DNA of 64,000 bases from Litorivivens lipolytica (GTDB taxonomy: Bacteria; Pseudomonadota; Gammaproteobacteria; Pseudomonadales; Spongiibacteraceae), in the NCBI RefSeq assembly GCF_014191715.1, contig NZ_JACHWY010000001.1, positions 1,054,001 through 1,118,000 of the forward strand, given 5' to 3'. The notes beneath the pieces are model-generated. The model saw only the letters and a program-made list of their open reading frames with translations, was not told the DNA's origin and made no database searches. The translations under genes and the position numbers were made by a program. How positions within the stretch are numbered: position 1 is the stretch's first letter; the number at the start of each line of letters is the position of its first letter. Shown in pieces: positions 35,507-46,714 of this stretch.

Positions 35507-37252
35507 TCATGCAGCTGCAGTTTGCTTGGGTTTTTCCTGAGCACCGCGAATCAGCTTGCCCGGTAAGGCGCCGGTAGGCTTGCCGTGATCCATAATCACT
35601 TCGCCGCTGACGATGGTATAGAGATACCCTTCCGCGCCCTGAAATACTCTGCGACCGCCAGCGGGCAAGTCGAAAATAATTTCCGGTGGCTGAACCTGCA
35701 GGCGCGCAAAGTCGATCACGTTGATATCGGCCTTCATACCGACTTCCAGAGTTCCGCGATCCTCCAGCCCCATGCAACGTGCGGTTTCCTGCGTGTGCAT
35801 CTGTACCGCGCGCTCCAGCGTGAAGCGCTCGCCGCGCTGACGGTCCCGCACCAGATAGCTAAGCAGATAGGTGGGCACACTGGCATCTGACAGTACGCCG
35901 CAGTGGGCACCAGTGTCGGCCAGACTGATGACCGTGCTTTCATCTTGCAGCATGGCAATCTGGCGTCGCAGATCGCGCGCACCGTAGCCAAACAGCGGGC
36001 AGTAAATCATCTGCCGGCCGTCTTTTTCCATCAGTGCATCAAACGCGTAGGCTTGCGGTGATACACCTGCGGCCTTGGCTTTGTACTCGATGCTATCTTC
36101 GTAAGCAGGTTCGTAATTGGGAACGTCATCCATCACGTAGAGGTTGTCGTAGCCGTTGGTAATAGCCTCGAGGAAAAAATCGCCGCCGGTTTCCATCGGC
36201 GGCTCATCGATAATCGCCTGACGCACCGCAGGATCACGCAGTTTTTCCAAACGCTCTTCGCGCGGCAAGCCGGCCAGCTCGGCATAGGTTGCCGAGAACA
36301 TGAATGGGTGAACGGTTCCGTCCCAAGCCATCAGAATATTGACCGGGCGGGCACCCACGTGAGGAATCAGGCGCGCACCCTCTTTGGCCGCCTCTCTTAC
36401 ATAAGCCAGTTGTTGCTCGACTCGCTCCCAATCTTTTTCTTCGCGGAAAAACAATACGAAGTTCACCTGGCAGTTGTTGTCGATGGAGAGTTTTTTCATC
36501 CACTCCATCTCCTCGCGCCAGTTATGAAAATCCGACACCAGCCCGTAGATGCCCTTTCCAATTTCGCCAATCGCCTTGCCGATACCCAGCAACTCTTTGT
36601 GATCGGCGTAGGTGCCCGGCATCACCTGACCGTGACGCGTGGTGTGAAGCTCGGTTCGAGAGGTCGTGAAGCCAATGGCACCAGCGTCGATGCCTTCACG
36701 CACTATTTCAATCATCTTGCTGACGTCTTCATCCGTCGCCGGCTCGTTGTTGGTTCCGCGATCACCCATCACGTAGGTGCGCACGGCGCAGTGCGGCACC
36801 TGCGCTCCGATATCGATCGCGCGCGGCATTTTATCCAGCGCATTCAGGTATTCCGGGAAGGTCTCCCACTGCCAGTCGATCCCTTCATGGAGGGCGGCGC
36901 CGGGAATATCTTCAACGTCTTCCATCACCTCGATCATCTGCTGACGGGACGCTTCATCAGGTTTACAGGGTGCAAAGCCCACACCGCAGTTGCCCATGAT
37001 GAGGGTAGTAATGCCGTGATTGGAGGCCGGGCTGCAGTAGGCATCCCAACTCGCCTGCCCGTCCATATGGGAATGGGTATCGACCCAGCCGGGCGTGACC
37101 AGCTTGCCCTCGGCGTCAATCGTCTGGCGGGCCTCACCCTGCACCTTGCCAACAGACACAATAACGCCATCCTGAATGGCAATATCGGCGCTGCGCGCAG
37201 CGCTGCCGGTACCGTCCACTACCGTGCCATTTTTTATAATCAGATCGTACAT
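35507..37252 (-). CDS. N-acyl-D-amino-acid deacylase family amidohydrolase
   Basis: Zinc-dependent amidohydrolase of 581 residues. The N-terminal composite beta domain YDLIIKNGTVVDGTGSAARSADIAI leads to the metal site GWVDTHSHMDGQASW (HxH, about 60-62), the Cys-containing NCGVGFAPC (about 91-99) typical of D-aminoacylases, SDFHNWREEM and the late LADTGAHCGVLSD with the catalytic Asp. The C-terminus returns to the beta domain. GGGAGG precedes the ATG. It is divergent from the LysR gene at 37376, a likely regulator. Its exact substrate is unknown; family members act on N-acyl-D-amino acids, but many homologues are uncharacterised. Confidence 0.85.
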   Translation of the reverse strand: MYDLIIKNGTVVDGTGSAARSADIAIQDGVIVSVGKVQGEARQTIDAEGKLVTPGWVDTHSHMDGQASWDAYCSPASNHGITTLIMGNCGVGFAPCKPDEASRQQMIEVMEDVEDIPGAALHEGIDWQWETFPEYLNALDKMPRAIDIGAQVPHCAVRTYVMGDRGTNNEPATDEDVSKMIEIVREGIDAGAIGFTTSRTELHTTRHGQVMPGTYADHKELLGIGKAIGEIGKGIYGLVSDFHNWREEMEWMKKLSIDNNCQVNFVLFFREEKDWERVEQQLAYVREAAKEGARLIPHVGARPVNILMAWDGTVHPFMFSATYAELAGLPREERLEKLRDPAVRQAIIDEPPMETGGDFFLEAITNGYDNLYVMDDVPNYEPAYEDSIEYKAKAAGVSPQAYAFDALMEKDGRQMIYCPLFGYGARDLRRQIAMLQDESTVISLADTGAHCGVLSDASVPTYLLSYLVRDRQRGERFTLERAVQMHTQETARCMGLEDRGTLEVGMKADINVIDFARLQVQPPEIIFDLPAGGRRVFQGAEGYLYTIVSGEVIMDHGKPTGALPGKLIRGAQEKPKQTAAA

Positions 37253-37302
37253 GGGGCCTCCCGAAAGCGTTGTTCACTCCACAAGTCTAGATTGTGGGGC
37301 CG

Positions 37303-37322
37303 GCATCATTAAGCTAGGATGC
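37303..37322. promoter_or_regulatory. Candidate LysR operator
   Basis: An interrupted palindrome GCATC-N10-GATGC in the 123-bp gap between the divergent deacylase and LysR genes. LysR proteins bind such dyads in shared promoters; the spacing (ATC-N10-GAT) is near but not equal to the usual T-N11-A motif. Confidence 0.35.
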
Positions 37323-37375
37323 TGCAAAACATTATTGCCTATGAAGAAACAATCAGGCGCTAATCGGGAGTGATC

Positions 37376-38257
37376 ATGGCCCGCTGGGACGGAATCTACG
37401 AATTTGTGCAGGTGGTCGAGCACCACAGCTTTACCGAGGCTGCCAAGGCGCTGGATATGTCGACGTCTCAGGTCAGCAAGCTGATCTCGCGACTGGAAGA
37501 CCGCCTCGGCACCCGCCTTTTGCTGCGTACAACCCGCAGTCTGGCCCTGACCGATGAGGGCCAGCAGTTCTACCGGCGCAGCAAGCTCGCCATCGACACC
37601 TTTGAAAAAGCCGAGGAAGATCTCGCCCTGTCGCGCAATGAGCCCCGCGGCAATCTCAAGGTAAACATCTCCGGCGTTTTTCAGGAACGCTTTCTGGTGC
37701 CGATACTGGCCAATTTCACCAAACAGTACCCCCGCCTCAACGTGCAGCTCGACTTTACCGACAAGCAGCCGGATTTGGTGAAGGAAGGTTACGATCTTTC
37801 GGTTTGCTACGGAGAACTCAAGAACTCGACGCTTGTTGCCCGAAAGCTGGCGGATAACTTCAATTATCTGGTAGCCAGCCCGGATTATCTGGCCACTTAC
37901 GGCGAGCCGGAATCACTTGATGAACTCCCCCAGCACAACTGCCTGGTGGGTATCGACACGCTTTGGTATCTCAGCGACGGCAATGAAACCGTGCAGATCA
38001 ACCCCGATGGCAATTGGCGCAGTGATAACGGCGCTGCCCTTCTAAGTGCAGCACGCTGTGGCCTCGGCATCGCCAGCCTGCCCTTTTTCTCCGTGATGGA
38101 AGATATTTCCCAAGGCGCCTTAAAGCAGGTCTTGCCCCAGTGGAACCAATATCCGCAGCCGGTGTGGATCATGTACCCCCAGCAGCGCCACCTGCCGATT
38201 AAAGTGCGCTTGTTTATTGATTATCTGTTAGAAGAACTGAACAAAATCGTGCTGTAA
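37376..38257 (+). CDS. LysR-family transcriptional regulator
   Basis: A 293-residue regulator with an N-terminal winged HTH (GIYEFVQVVEHHSFTEAAKALDMSTSQVSKLISRLEDRLGTRLLLRTTRSLALTDEG, about 4-62) and a periplasmic-binding-like effector domain (LKVNISGVFQERFLVPILANFTKQYP; GYDLSVCYGELKNSTLVARKL; GAALLSAARCGLGIASLPFF). The QVSK variant of the recognition helix and the DERF-like effector layout match the CrgA/DsdC-type subgroup. ATG at 37376 with GGGAG upstream is preferred over GTG at 37370. It is divergent from the deacylase gene and 125 nt upstream of acs. Confidence 0.93.
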   Translation: MARWDGIYEFVQVVEHHSFTEAAKALDMSTSQVSKLISRLEDRLGTRLLLRTTRSLALTDEGQQFYRRSKLAIDTFEKAEEDLALSRNEPRGNLKVNISGVFQERFLVPILANFTKQYPRLNVQLDFTDKQPDLVKEGYDLSVCYGELKNSTLVARKLADNFNYLVASPDYLATYGEPESLDELPQHNCLVGIDTLWYLSDGNETVQINPDGNWRSDNGAALLSAARCGLGIASLPFFSVMEDISQGALKQVLPQWNQYPQPVWIMYPQQRHLPIKVRLFIDYLLEELNKIVL

Positions 38258-38382
38258 GGCGAACTTTGCCATTTAGACCAAATAAACGATTCCCCCCTTC
38301 ACGAGCCATTTCATACTCGCTATGCTCAGGCCATCTGATGCGTGAAAGCCCTTAAAAAACCGATAAAGGACGAGTATTCCCC

Positions 38383-40317
<1,935 letters not shown>

Positions 40318-40324
40318 TCGATCA

Positions 40325-40352
40325 TGCCGGGCCCGGCGCTGCCGGCCCGGCA
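40325..40352 (+). terminator. GC-rich hairpin downstream of acs
   Basis: A perfect 9-bp stem TGCCGGGCC/GGCCCGGCA with a 10-nt loop, 7 nt after the acs stop. No T tract follows at once, so it may be a weak or Rho-assisted terminator. Confidence 0.5.
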
Positions 40353-40474
40353 CAGGTTATAACCCCATAACCCTTTTTAGCGAAGTTTTTGGGGTTCTAG
40401 CGAGGCCGAAGTCGAGCATCGTAAACCGCGGCAAAGTTTTTGCGTTATAAAAGTGCATATCCGGGCTTGCCGCC

Positions 40475-40503
40475 TTACCGAGTTAATAAATTTCACTTAT
40501 AAT
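40475..40503 (+). promoter_or_regulatory. Candidate promoter of the TetR gene
   Basis: A perfect -10 hexamer TATAAT at 40498-40503 lies 29 nt upstream of the ATG at 40533. A weak -35 TTACCG at 40475-40480 has the ideal 17-bp spacing. The reading is reasonable but the -35 is poor. Confidence 0.45.
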
Positions 40504-40532
40504 CCCCTCAGACTCTCATCAAGAGGCAGGCC

Positions 40533-41126
40533 ATGGCTGGCGAAACACGCTGGGGAAAGCGCAGTCGTCACGACGACCCAGATCAGGCGAGAAATCATAT
40601 TCTCTCGGCTACCTATAAAGTCGTAACGCGCAAGGGTGTCGACAAGACCACCATTTCAGAGATTGCCAAACAGGCGAAAGTCTCTCGCCCGACTATTTAC
40701 CGTTACTTCGATAGTCGCGACGATATTATCCAGAACCTGATGAATAAGCGTCAGGGGGATTTTTTCGAGGGAATGTACGAGGCCACCCTACCCTACCGCA
40801 ATGATTTCCCCCGTCTGGTCGAAGAAATGCTGTGCTTTGCACTCAATTTCAATGCCCAGAACCCCACCTCAGATCTTGTTTCCGGGCCCAACATTGGCCG
40901 CATGTCCGCCTATTTTTCCGGTAACCAGACGGATGACCACTTCAGCATGATGCTGGATGAACCCTATCGAAAATACCGTGAAAAAACCAGTAATGTCGTG
41001 GACCTCGAAAGCCTGAAGGGGTTTATCGGCGCCATGATCATCACTATTCGCATTGCTCCCTACAAAAACCACGAGACCTTGCGCAATCAGCTACAGGCAA
41101 TCATGGCGCTTGGGCGCACGGGATAA
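40533..41126 (+). CDS. TetR/AcrR-family transcriptional regulator
   Basis: A 197-residue regulator. The N-terminal HTH is KGVDKTTISEIAKQAKVSRPTIYRYFDSRDDIIQNLM at about 34-70. The C-terminal ligand-binding domain is variable, without recognisable ligand motifs. It is single and convergent with the SLC13 permease gene, whose stop lies 18 nt from its own. Targets are unknown; its closest plus-strand neighbour is acs. Confidence 0.9.
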   Translation: MAGETRWGKRSRHDDPDQARNHILSATYKVVTRKGVDKTTISEIAKQAKVSRPTIYRYFDSRDDIIQNLMNKRQGDFFEGMYEATLPYRNDFPRLVEEMLCFALNFNAQNPTSDLVSGPNIGRMSAYFSGNQTDDHFSMMLDEPYRKYREKTSNVVDLESLKGFIGAMIITIRIAPYKNHETLRNQLQAIMALGRTG

Positions 41127-41143
41127 GCGATTATCTTTGGGGC

Positions 41144-42916
41144 TTAGAAAGGCCAAATCAGGGGCACAACGGCGACCGTAACGGCCCCCACTGCTAACGT
41201 CAGCGGCACTCCCATTTTGATAAAGTCCTGAAACTGATAGTTGCCTGGGCCGTAGACCATCAGGTTAGTCTGGTAGCCGATGGGAGTCATAAAACAGGTT
41301 GAAGCGCCAATCATCAGGGTTACCGCCAGCGGCTCAGGTGCAATACCCAGCCCCTGACTCGCCGCGATGGCTACCGGAAAGAGAATAACCGCCGCAGCCA
41401 TATTCGAAATCACCGCAGAAAACGCCGCTGTGAGCGCAAACAACGCAGCCAGCAAGGCGACCGGTGAGCCGGCGGACAAACCTATAATCATTTCCGCTAT
41501 GGATCGAGCAGCGCCGCTTTTTTCCATGGCGGCACCGAGTGCTATCGAGGCGGCGATGACCAGCACGATCTCCCAGTCAATACTGCGCCGGGCATCGCGC
41601 ACCCGCACACAACGGGTCAGAATCAACAAACCGGCCGCAAGTACCACCGCCTTGAACATCGTCATCAAGCCGGTACCCACTACGGCGACCATGCCGAGCA
41701 GAATAAAGGCTGCTGTGCCGCGCTGCTCGTGACGCACTGGTCGCGAGTTTTCAATCTGACTGACAAGCAAAAAATCGCGGGAGTAACGCTGATTTTCAAC
41801 AAAGTCTTCATGGGTTTCGAGCAGCAGCGTGTCGCCCGGACGCAGGGCAACATCACCGATTTTCACTTTCAGATGCTGACCGTCGCGGGAAATTGCAATA
41901 ATCGCTGCACCGTAGTGATTGCGAAAGCCCATATCTCTTACTGTTTTCCCGAGGTGAGGAAAATTCGGAGAGATTACGACCTCAACCAGGCTTCGCGCTG
42001 ACTGACGGGCATCGAGTTTGAATACCTGATCGTCGGCAACGCGCAAGCCGTGAATATTTTTCAGGTCGACCACTGAGCGCACATCACCGGCAAATATCAG
42101 CCGGTCATTGGCCTGCAGCACTTCGCGCGGTGATACTGCCGTAAGAACCCGTCCGTCGCGATCAATTTCCACCAGGAACATACCGGGTAATTGCCGCAGC
42201 CCCGCCGCTTCAATGCTTTTTCCACACAGCGGGCTGCCTGCATCGACTAACATTTCCACAACGTATTGCCGCGCATCCTCAAAACGCTGTACTTGCCCAC
42301 CACGATCGGGCAACAACCAGCGGCTGGTCGCCACGGTCAGCAAAATCACAACCAGAACGCAGGGAACACCAACCCAGGCGAGATCAAACAGCGCAAGACC
42401 CTCAACACCCGGCTGGGTTTTGAGCATATCGTTTACGACCAGATTGGTGCTGGTGCCAACGATCGTACAGGTTCCACCAATAATGGCGGCATAGCTGAGA
42501 GGTATCATCAGCTGGGAATTGGAGAAGCCATTGCGCCGCGCCCAATCTCTCACCGCCGGCACCATCATGGCCACCACCGGCGTGTTGTTGAGTACAGAGC
42601 TGAAGGCCGCCACCGGCAACATCAAGCGCAGCTGCGCGGCAGCTGTGGATTTCGGGCGGCCGAGCAGGTTATAGGAAATCCAATTGACCACGCCGGTATC
42701 CGACAAGGCTTGCGCCACAACAAACAGCACCGCCACTGTTGCCAAACCTTCACTGGCTGCGCCCGCCAGCGCTTCTTCCGGCGTCAGAATGCCGAGAAAA
42801 ACCAACACCGCCGCTCCGCCGAGCAAAATCATATCGACCGGCCAGCGGGTAAAGCTCAGCATGGCGAAGCAGGTGGCGATAACCAGCAGCGTGGTAATGG
42901 CGTCAGGAGTCAGCAA
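41144..42916 (-). CDS. SLC13-family permease with two TrkA-C (RCK_C) domains
   Basis: Inner-membrane sodium/anion symporter-like protein of 590 residues. The N-terminal membrane block (about 1-185) includes the SNNTPVVAMMVP-like loop SVLNNTPVVAMM and GTCTIVGTSTNLVVNDML. Two cytoplasmic RCK_C domains (about 210-285 and 295-375) follow, then the second membrane block ending with ISNMAAAVILFPVAIA and GASTCFMTPIGYQTNLMVYGPGNY, the paired SLC13 signature. Proteins of this layout transport dicarboxylates, sulphate or other anions and may be gated by the RCK domains. The start is TTG at 42916. The substrate is unknown. Confidence 0.88.
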   Translation of the reverse strand: MLTPDAITTLLVIATCFAMLSFTRWPVDMILLGGAAVLVFLGILTPEEALAGAASEGLATVAVLFVVAQALSDTGVVNWISYNLLGRPKSTAAAQLRLMLPVAAFSSVLNNTPVVAMMVPAVRDWARRNGFSNSQLMIPLSYAAIIGGTCTIVGTSTNLVVNDMLKTQPGVEGLALFDLAWVGVPCVLVVILLTVATSRWLLPDRGGQVQRFEDARQYVVEMLVDAGSPLCGKSIEAAGLRQLPGMFLVEIDRDGRVLTAVSPREVLQANDRLIFAGDVRSVVDLKNIHGLRVADDQVFKLDARQSARSLVEVVISPNFPHLGKTVRDMGFRNHYGAAIIAISRDGQHLKVKIGDVALRPGDTLLLETHEDFVENQRYSRDFLLVSQIENSRPVRHEQRGTAAFILLGMVAVVGTGLMTMFKAVVLAAGLLILTRCVRVRDARRSIDWEIVLVIAASIALGAAMEKSGAARSIAEMIIGLSAGSPVALLAALFALTAAFSAVISNMAAAVILFPVAIAASQGLGIAPEPLAVTLMIGASTCFMTPIGYQTNLMVYGPGNYQFQDFIKMGVPLTLAVGAVTVAVVPLIWPF

Positions 42917-42936
42917 AGTCTAGTTCCAGTTATCGT

Positions 42937-43905
42937 TCAGTTTCGATGAGTAAAAAAATCCGTAAACTGCCCGATAAACTGGCTGAGCTGATCCGCGGGC
43001 AAATCATTCACACCGGCTGCCGCCGCTCGGCCGCCCCCGGTGGGGAACTGTCGACATAATTCATCTGCACCAGTTTTATTGTTCAAAGGTGCACGCACGC
43101 TGATCAGGTAGTTCCCGTTATCCTTGATGGTCAGCACCGCATGGGCTCGGTCAGGGCTGCTATTGGCCAGATCATTGCTATAGACGCCGCTCACTCGTCG
43201 GGCCCAAGCCTCATTCGGCAGCACAAAAACAGCCGCAGCGTCGGTGGCTGACTGCGGGCCAATATTCGCGGCCGATGACATATCCGCGTGATACCCCTGC
43301 TCCAGTTTTTCAAAGGCTTCGCGATTATCCTCAATAAAGGCAAAAGGCGAAGCGTAATTGGCCACCTGTCGATACAGCTCGGCTGGATGGAAATGCAGAT
43401 CTTCCAGATTGGAGCCATAGCCGTTGTAGTTAATGTAAATCCCGAGATTTTCTAACTGATCCAGCTGACTCTGCGTGAGGTTCAGAGGTTTTGCGGCGGC
43501 AATGGCGCTTTTTTTCAGGTTGTCGCCAAAGGCGCCGGTAACCGCCCATTCCGCGTACTGGCCTTGCAGGTGACCATTGATCAACAGACTGGTGCACACA
43601 TCCGACGCGGTATTGATGAGCGAGGTCAGATTTTTGTGCTCAGGAATATCGCCGGCAAAATGGTGGTCAGAGTAGAACACCTCAGCGCCCTGCTCTAAAA
43701 CCTTGAGCAAGGCCTCTTTATTCTTGTCCATCGACACGTCCAACACGGTAATCTGGTCGCCGGCGGTGGCTTCAACTTGCGATAGCAAAGCGATATCGCG
43801 CTTCACGCCGGTAACCAGTGTGCTCTCACACGGGTTGGCATTGCGCATTTGAACCAGAGAGCAGATACCATCTGCATCGCCATTAAAAACATCCCAGACC
43901 GCCAT
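42937..43905 (-). CDS. DHH-family phosphoesterase
   Basis: A 322-residue protein of the DHH superfamily, with the first metal motif VFNGDADGICSL at about 6-17, a second Asp region ITVLDVSMD, the DHH motif YSDHHFAGDIP at about 78-88 and the C-terminal GGGRAAAAG glycine-rich loop of the DHHA1 type. Such proteins hydrolyse phosphodiesters of nucleotides, cyclic dinucleotides or polyphosphate; this particular branch is not characterised to my knowledge. AGGA precedes the ATG. It sits 20 nt upstream of the SLC13 gene on the same strand, so the two could be co-transcribed. Confidence 0.85.
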   Translation of the reverse strand: MAVWDVFNGDADGICSLVQMRNANPCESTLVTGVKRDIALLSQVEATAGDQITVLDVSMDKNKEALLKVLEQGAEVFYSDHHFAGDIPEHKNLTSLINTASDVCTSLLINGHLQGQYAEWAVTGAFGDNLKKSAIAAAKPLNLTQSQLDQLENLGIYINYNGYGSNLEDLHFHPAELYRQVANYASPFAFIEDNREAFEKLEQGYHADMSSAANIGPQSATDAAAVFVLPNEAWARRVSGVYSNDLANSSPDRAHAVLTIKDNGNYLISVRAPLNNKTGADELCRQFPTGGGRAAAAGVNDLPADQLSQFIGQFTDFFTHRN

Positions 43906-44008
43906 TATTATTCCTGCCGATAATCAAAAGTCGGCACAGAATAGCATAGCGCCTGTGACCGCCCAAAACCCGAATGGGTGAGACAAAAATGCCGCTCAGA
44001 AAGAACGG

Positions 44009-44034
44009 AAAAAGCCGCCCGGAGGCGACTTTTT
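44009..44034 (-). terminator. Bidirectional intrinsic terminator after comEA
   Basis: An 11-bp stem (one G-U pair) AAAAAGCCGCC/GGCGACTTTTT with a 4-nt loop, ending in T tracts on either strand. It lies 27 nt downstream of the comEA stop and ends the long gyrA-to-comEA block. Confidence 0.85.
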
Positions 44035-44061
44035 CTGGTGCTTGTTACGGAGCGTAGCGAA

Positions 44062-44337
44062 CTACTGAAGCACGATCCGTTCGCGATTTTTTTCAATCAC
44101 ACGCGCACCAACCCCTTTGACTTCTGCCAACTGCTCAATAGACGTGAAGTTTCCGTGAGTGCTCCGCCATTTCACAATTTCCTGAGCCCTGACTTCGCCA
44201 ATACCGCTGAGTACTTCAGCCAGCGTAGCGGCGTCTGCAGTGTTGATATTGACAGTGGCGGGTATATCAGCAAAGGCAAAGCTGCTGATCAGGATAAAAG
44301 AGAGAAACAGGCGTTTCAGCCAGATAGAAGGGTTCAT
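44062..44337 (-). CDS. ComEA-type helix-hairpin-helix DNA-binding protein
   Basis: A 91-residue precursor with a signal peptide (WLKRLFLSFILISSFAFA, cleavage about residue 23) and two HhH motifs: VNINTADAATLAEVLSGIGEVRAQEIVKWR and FTSIEQLAEVKGVGARVIEKNRERI. Soluble periplasmic ComEA proteins bind incoming DNA during transformation. It is the last gene of the block after pyrF and is followed by a strong terminator. Confidence 0.9.
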   Translation of the reverse strand: MNPSIWLKRLFLSFILISSFAFADIPATVNINTADAATLAEVLSGIGEVRAQEIVKWRSTHGNFTSIEQLAEVKGVGARVIEKNRERIVLQ

Positions 44338-44421
44338 AACACACTCCTTTGTGTTGTTTTAGTTATTGCTGAACGTATCGCTACGTCGCAGCGCGCCGCT
44401 GCGAACAACGGCACTGACAGT

Positions 44422-45126
44422 CTAGCTCTGCTGAAGCTCTGCCGCAATCTGTTTGAGGGCTTCCAAAGGCGAATCTGCGCGGGTAATCGGCCGGCCAATA
44501 ACCAGGTAGTCACTGCCCTTACTGACGGCTTCCGCCGGTGTCGCCACCCGTCGCTGATCGCCCTGCTCGCTGTTGGCTGGTCGGATGCCGGGCGTTACCA
44601 GCCAGAAGTCCTTCGCGACTCGCTCGCGCAGCATACTGGTTTCGCGCGCAGAACAGACAACACCATCCATACCACTGCGTTCGGCCAGCAGTGCCAGCTC
44701 GCAAACCTGCTCATCCAACGCGCGATTCACACCGATCTGATCCAGCTCGGACTGCTCCATACTGGTCAGTACGGTAACCGCCGTCAGTAAGGGAGCTGCG
44801 CTACCCATCGGGTCCAGCGCCTTGCGCGCCGCGTCCATCATGCGCGGGCCGCCACTGGCATGGACGTTCACCATCCACACGCCTAACTCCGCAGCCGCAG
44901 CAACCGCAGCGGCGACCGTATTGGGAATATCGTGAAATTTGAGATCCAGAAAGACCTCAAAACCGGAATTGACCAGCGCCTTCACCAACACGGGACCTTC
45001 GCGGGTAAACAATTCCTTCCCGACCTTCACTCGACATAGCTTAGGGTCGAGTTGCTCTGCCAGGCTTAAGGCCTGAGCTGAATCGGGAAAATCCAGGGCG
45101 ACGATAATGGGGGACATGTCAGACAA
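44422..45126 (-). CDS. pyrF: Orotidine 5'-phosphate decarboxylase
   Basis: Last step of de novo UMP synthesis. The 234-residue protein carries [12 protein letters not shown] at the N-terminus, the catalytic [16 protein letters not shown] motif at about 62-77, NVHASGG and the C-terminal TPGIRP ... [14 protein letters not shown] phosphate-binding region. A TTG at 45126 with GGAG 6 nt upstream is kept as the start, because the same short N-terminus is seen in pseudomonad PyrF; an ATG at 45117 is the alternative. It lies 36 nt after lapB. Confidence 0.96.
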   Translation of the reverse strand: MSDMSPIIVALDFPDSAQALSLAEQLDPKLCRVKVGKELFTREGPVLVKALVNSGFEVFLDLKFHDIPNTVAAAVAAAAELGVWMVNVHASGGPRMMDAARKALDPMGSAAPLLTAVTVLTSMEQSELDQIGVNRALDEQVCELALLAERSGMDGVVCSARETSMLRERVAKDFWLVTPGIRPANSEQGDQRRVATPAEAVSKGSDYLVIGRPITRADSPLEALKQIAAELQQS

Positions 45127-45162
45127 GCGGAACTCCGAAACTCTGGGACTTATTCAATGTAA

Positions 45163-46371
45163 TCAGTCGCCTTCGGCCCCGCGAATGGGGGCGATACAAC
45201 CCCAGTGTTTGCAGGTTGGGCAGTGCCAGTGCAGCTGGTGACCGGAAAAACCGCAGTGATCACACTGGTAGCTAGGCTTATCCTGCAACAGCTCCGTAAG
45301 CATTCGCTGCAGAACAGTCAGGTTTTCACGGTTGCTGTCGCTGGCTTTGGGCGCCTGATAATTAATCACCTGCAGCAGACCTTTCAGGGTCGGACGTCGT
45401 TTCAACTGCTGAGCCAGAAACAACTCTGCCTGATCACCGGGCTGCAAGGTATCGAGCAATTCTACCAGTTTCAGCAGCACAGCACTGCTCGGATATTCCT
45501 CGTAGCAGGCTTTCAGATAATCAACAAACTCCGCCTCTTCGCCCCGTTTTCGGTAGGCCTGATGCATCAGCTCCAAAACTTCGCCGATATACAAGCGATT
45601 CTGGGTAAAGACCCGCTTCAGGGCTTTGATCGCTGCCTGAGGATGGCCGCAATCCAGTTCGATCTCGCCAAGTAGCATGGAGGCACGCACGCACTGGCGA
45701 TCGTAATGCATGGCCAATTTCAGATCAGTACGCGCGGAATGCAGATCCTTGGCGGCGTAAGCCAACTCTGCTTTTTCACAGTAAAAATGTGCCAGGCAGC
45801 GATGGGTATCATCCTCGGCGGGAGCACCGGCGCGCAGCCAGCCCTTTTTCGGCATCAGCTCTTTGGCAACATCGATGGCGTTATCCCACTCGCGCTCGTC
45901 CTGATAGATCGCCAGCAAGTGACGCAGTGCACTTCGACGCCACGCCGGAGACTGCTGCACAAGATCTTTCAGCATGCGCTCGGCGCGATCCAGCAGCCCG
46001 GCGCGAATATAGTCCTGGGCGAGCTCCATATGCACCTGATGCAGCTGATCGCCACCGAGATTCGGCCGTGCCAGGAGATTCTGATGAATACGAATCGCGC
46101 GATCCACCTCACCCTTGCGGCGCAGCAGACTGCCTACGGCAAGGTGGGTTTCGAGGGTGTCGCGATTGACTTCGAGGGAGCTGACAAAGCTGTCGATAGC
46201 GACATCAGGCTGCTCGTGCAGAAGGAAGTTGAGCCCCTGATAATAATGGGCGGCCGCCGCGGATGTCGCATCCTCGTCTCTGGCGGGTGACTTTGGACGC
46301 TGCCGACGACCCAGAAACCAGCCAATGGCGATCGCCACGACAAGCAGCAGCACCTGTCCGAATTCAGGCAT
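45163..46371 (-). CDS. lapB: LPS assembly protein LapB (YciM)
   Basis: Inner-membrane-anchored cytoplasmic TPR protein that controls LPS synthesis by promoting FtsH-mediated degradation of LpxC in enterobacteria. The 402-residue protein has an N-terminal membrane helix (FGQVLLLVVAIAIGWFLG), a series of TPR motifs from about residue 38 (AAHYYQGLNFLLHEQPDVAIDSFV) to 330, and a C-terminal rubredoxin-type zinc domain with two CxxC pairs (CDHCGFSG and CPTCKHWG). It follows lapA by 12 nt. Confidence 0.95.
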   Translation of the reverse strand: MPEFGQVLLLVVAIAIGWFLGRRQRPKSPARDEDATSAAAAHYYQGLNFLLHEQPDVAIDSFVSSLEVNRDTLETHLAVGSLLRRKGEVDRAIRIHQNLLARPNLGGDQLHQVHMELAQDYIRAGLLDRAERMLKDLVQQSPAWRRSALRHLLAIYQDEREWDNAIDVAKELMPKKGWLRAGAPAEDDTHRCLAHFYCEKAELAYAAKDLHSARTDLKLAMHYDRQCVRASMLLGEIELDCGHPQAAIKALKRVFTQNRLYIGEVLELMHQAYRKRGEEAEFVDYLKACYEEYPSSAVLLKLVELLDTLQPGDQAELFLAQQLKRRPTLKGLLQVINYQAPKASDSNRENLTVLQRMLTELLQDKPSYQCDHCGFSGHQLHWHCPTCKHWGCIAPIRGAEGD

Positions 46372-46383
46372 AAGTGGGAAGAA

Positions 46384-46671
46384 TTAACCGGTTTTGAGCT
46401 GGGTAAGCTCTTTTTCGGTCTTGGCGAGTTTGCGGCATACCCCCTGATATTGGGTCTGGAGCTTCAGCAACTTCAGACCGCAGACTACCAGCCCGGCGAC
46501 GCCGCCAACGATAAACGACAGCACCAGCCAGACTGAAACCCGCAACTCGGGCAACTGCATAAACAGGAGATCCAGCGGCACTTTGGCGTCATTCTCGATA
46601 GCAAAAACAGAGCCAAATACCACCAGCGCCAGCAGGAACAGAACAAAGAGGATTTTTTTAAGCAGCCCCAT
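46384..46671 (-). CDS. lapA: LPS assembly protein LapA (YciS, DUF1049)
   Basis: A 95-residue inner-membrane protein that partners LapB. It has two membrane helices (KKILFVLFLLALVVFGSVFAIEN and VSVWLVLSFIVGGVAGLVVCGLKLL) and a C-terminal coiled coil (YQGVCRKLAKTEKELTQLK). The ATG at 46671 was chosen; a longer frame to 46710 overlaps the ihfB terminator. Because that terminator lies between ihfB and lapA, lapAB must rely on read-through or a promoter of their own. Confidence 0.92.
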   Translation of the reverse strand: MGLLKKILFVLFLLALVVFGSVFAIENDAKVPLDLLFMQLPELRVSVWLVLSFIVGGVAGLVVCGLKLLKLQTQYQGVCRKLAKTEKELTQLKTG

Positions 46672-46682
46672 CACATACACCC

Positions 46683-46714
46683 AAAAAAAACGGCATGGCC
46701 AAATGACCATACCG
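46683..46714 (-). terminator. Intrinsic terminator after ihfB
   Basis: A 10-bp stem CGGTATGGTC/GGCCATGCCG (with G-U pairs) and a 4-nt ATTT loop, followed on the minus strand by eight T. It is 23 nt downstream of the ihfB stop and 12 nt upstream of the lapA start. Confidence 0.9.

Noticed and set aside
40361-40396. AACCCC and GGGGTT pair as an acs terminator or TetR operator.
   Set aside because: The 24-nt loop and weak stem make it unconvincing, and it is not centred on the promoter.
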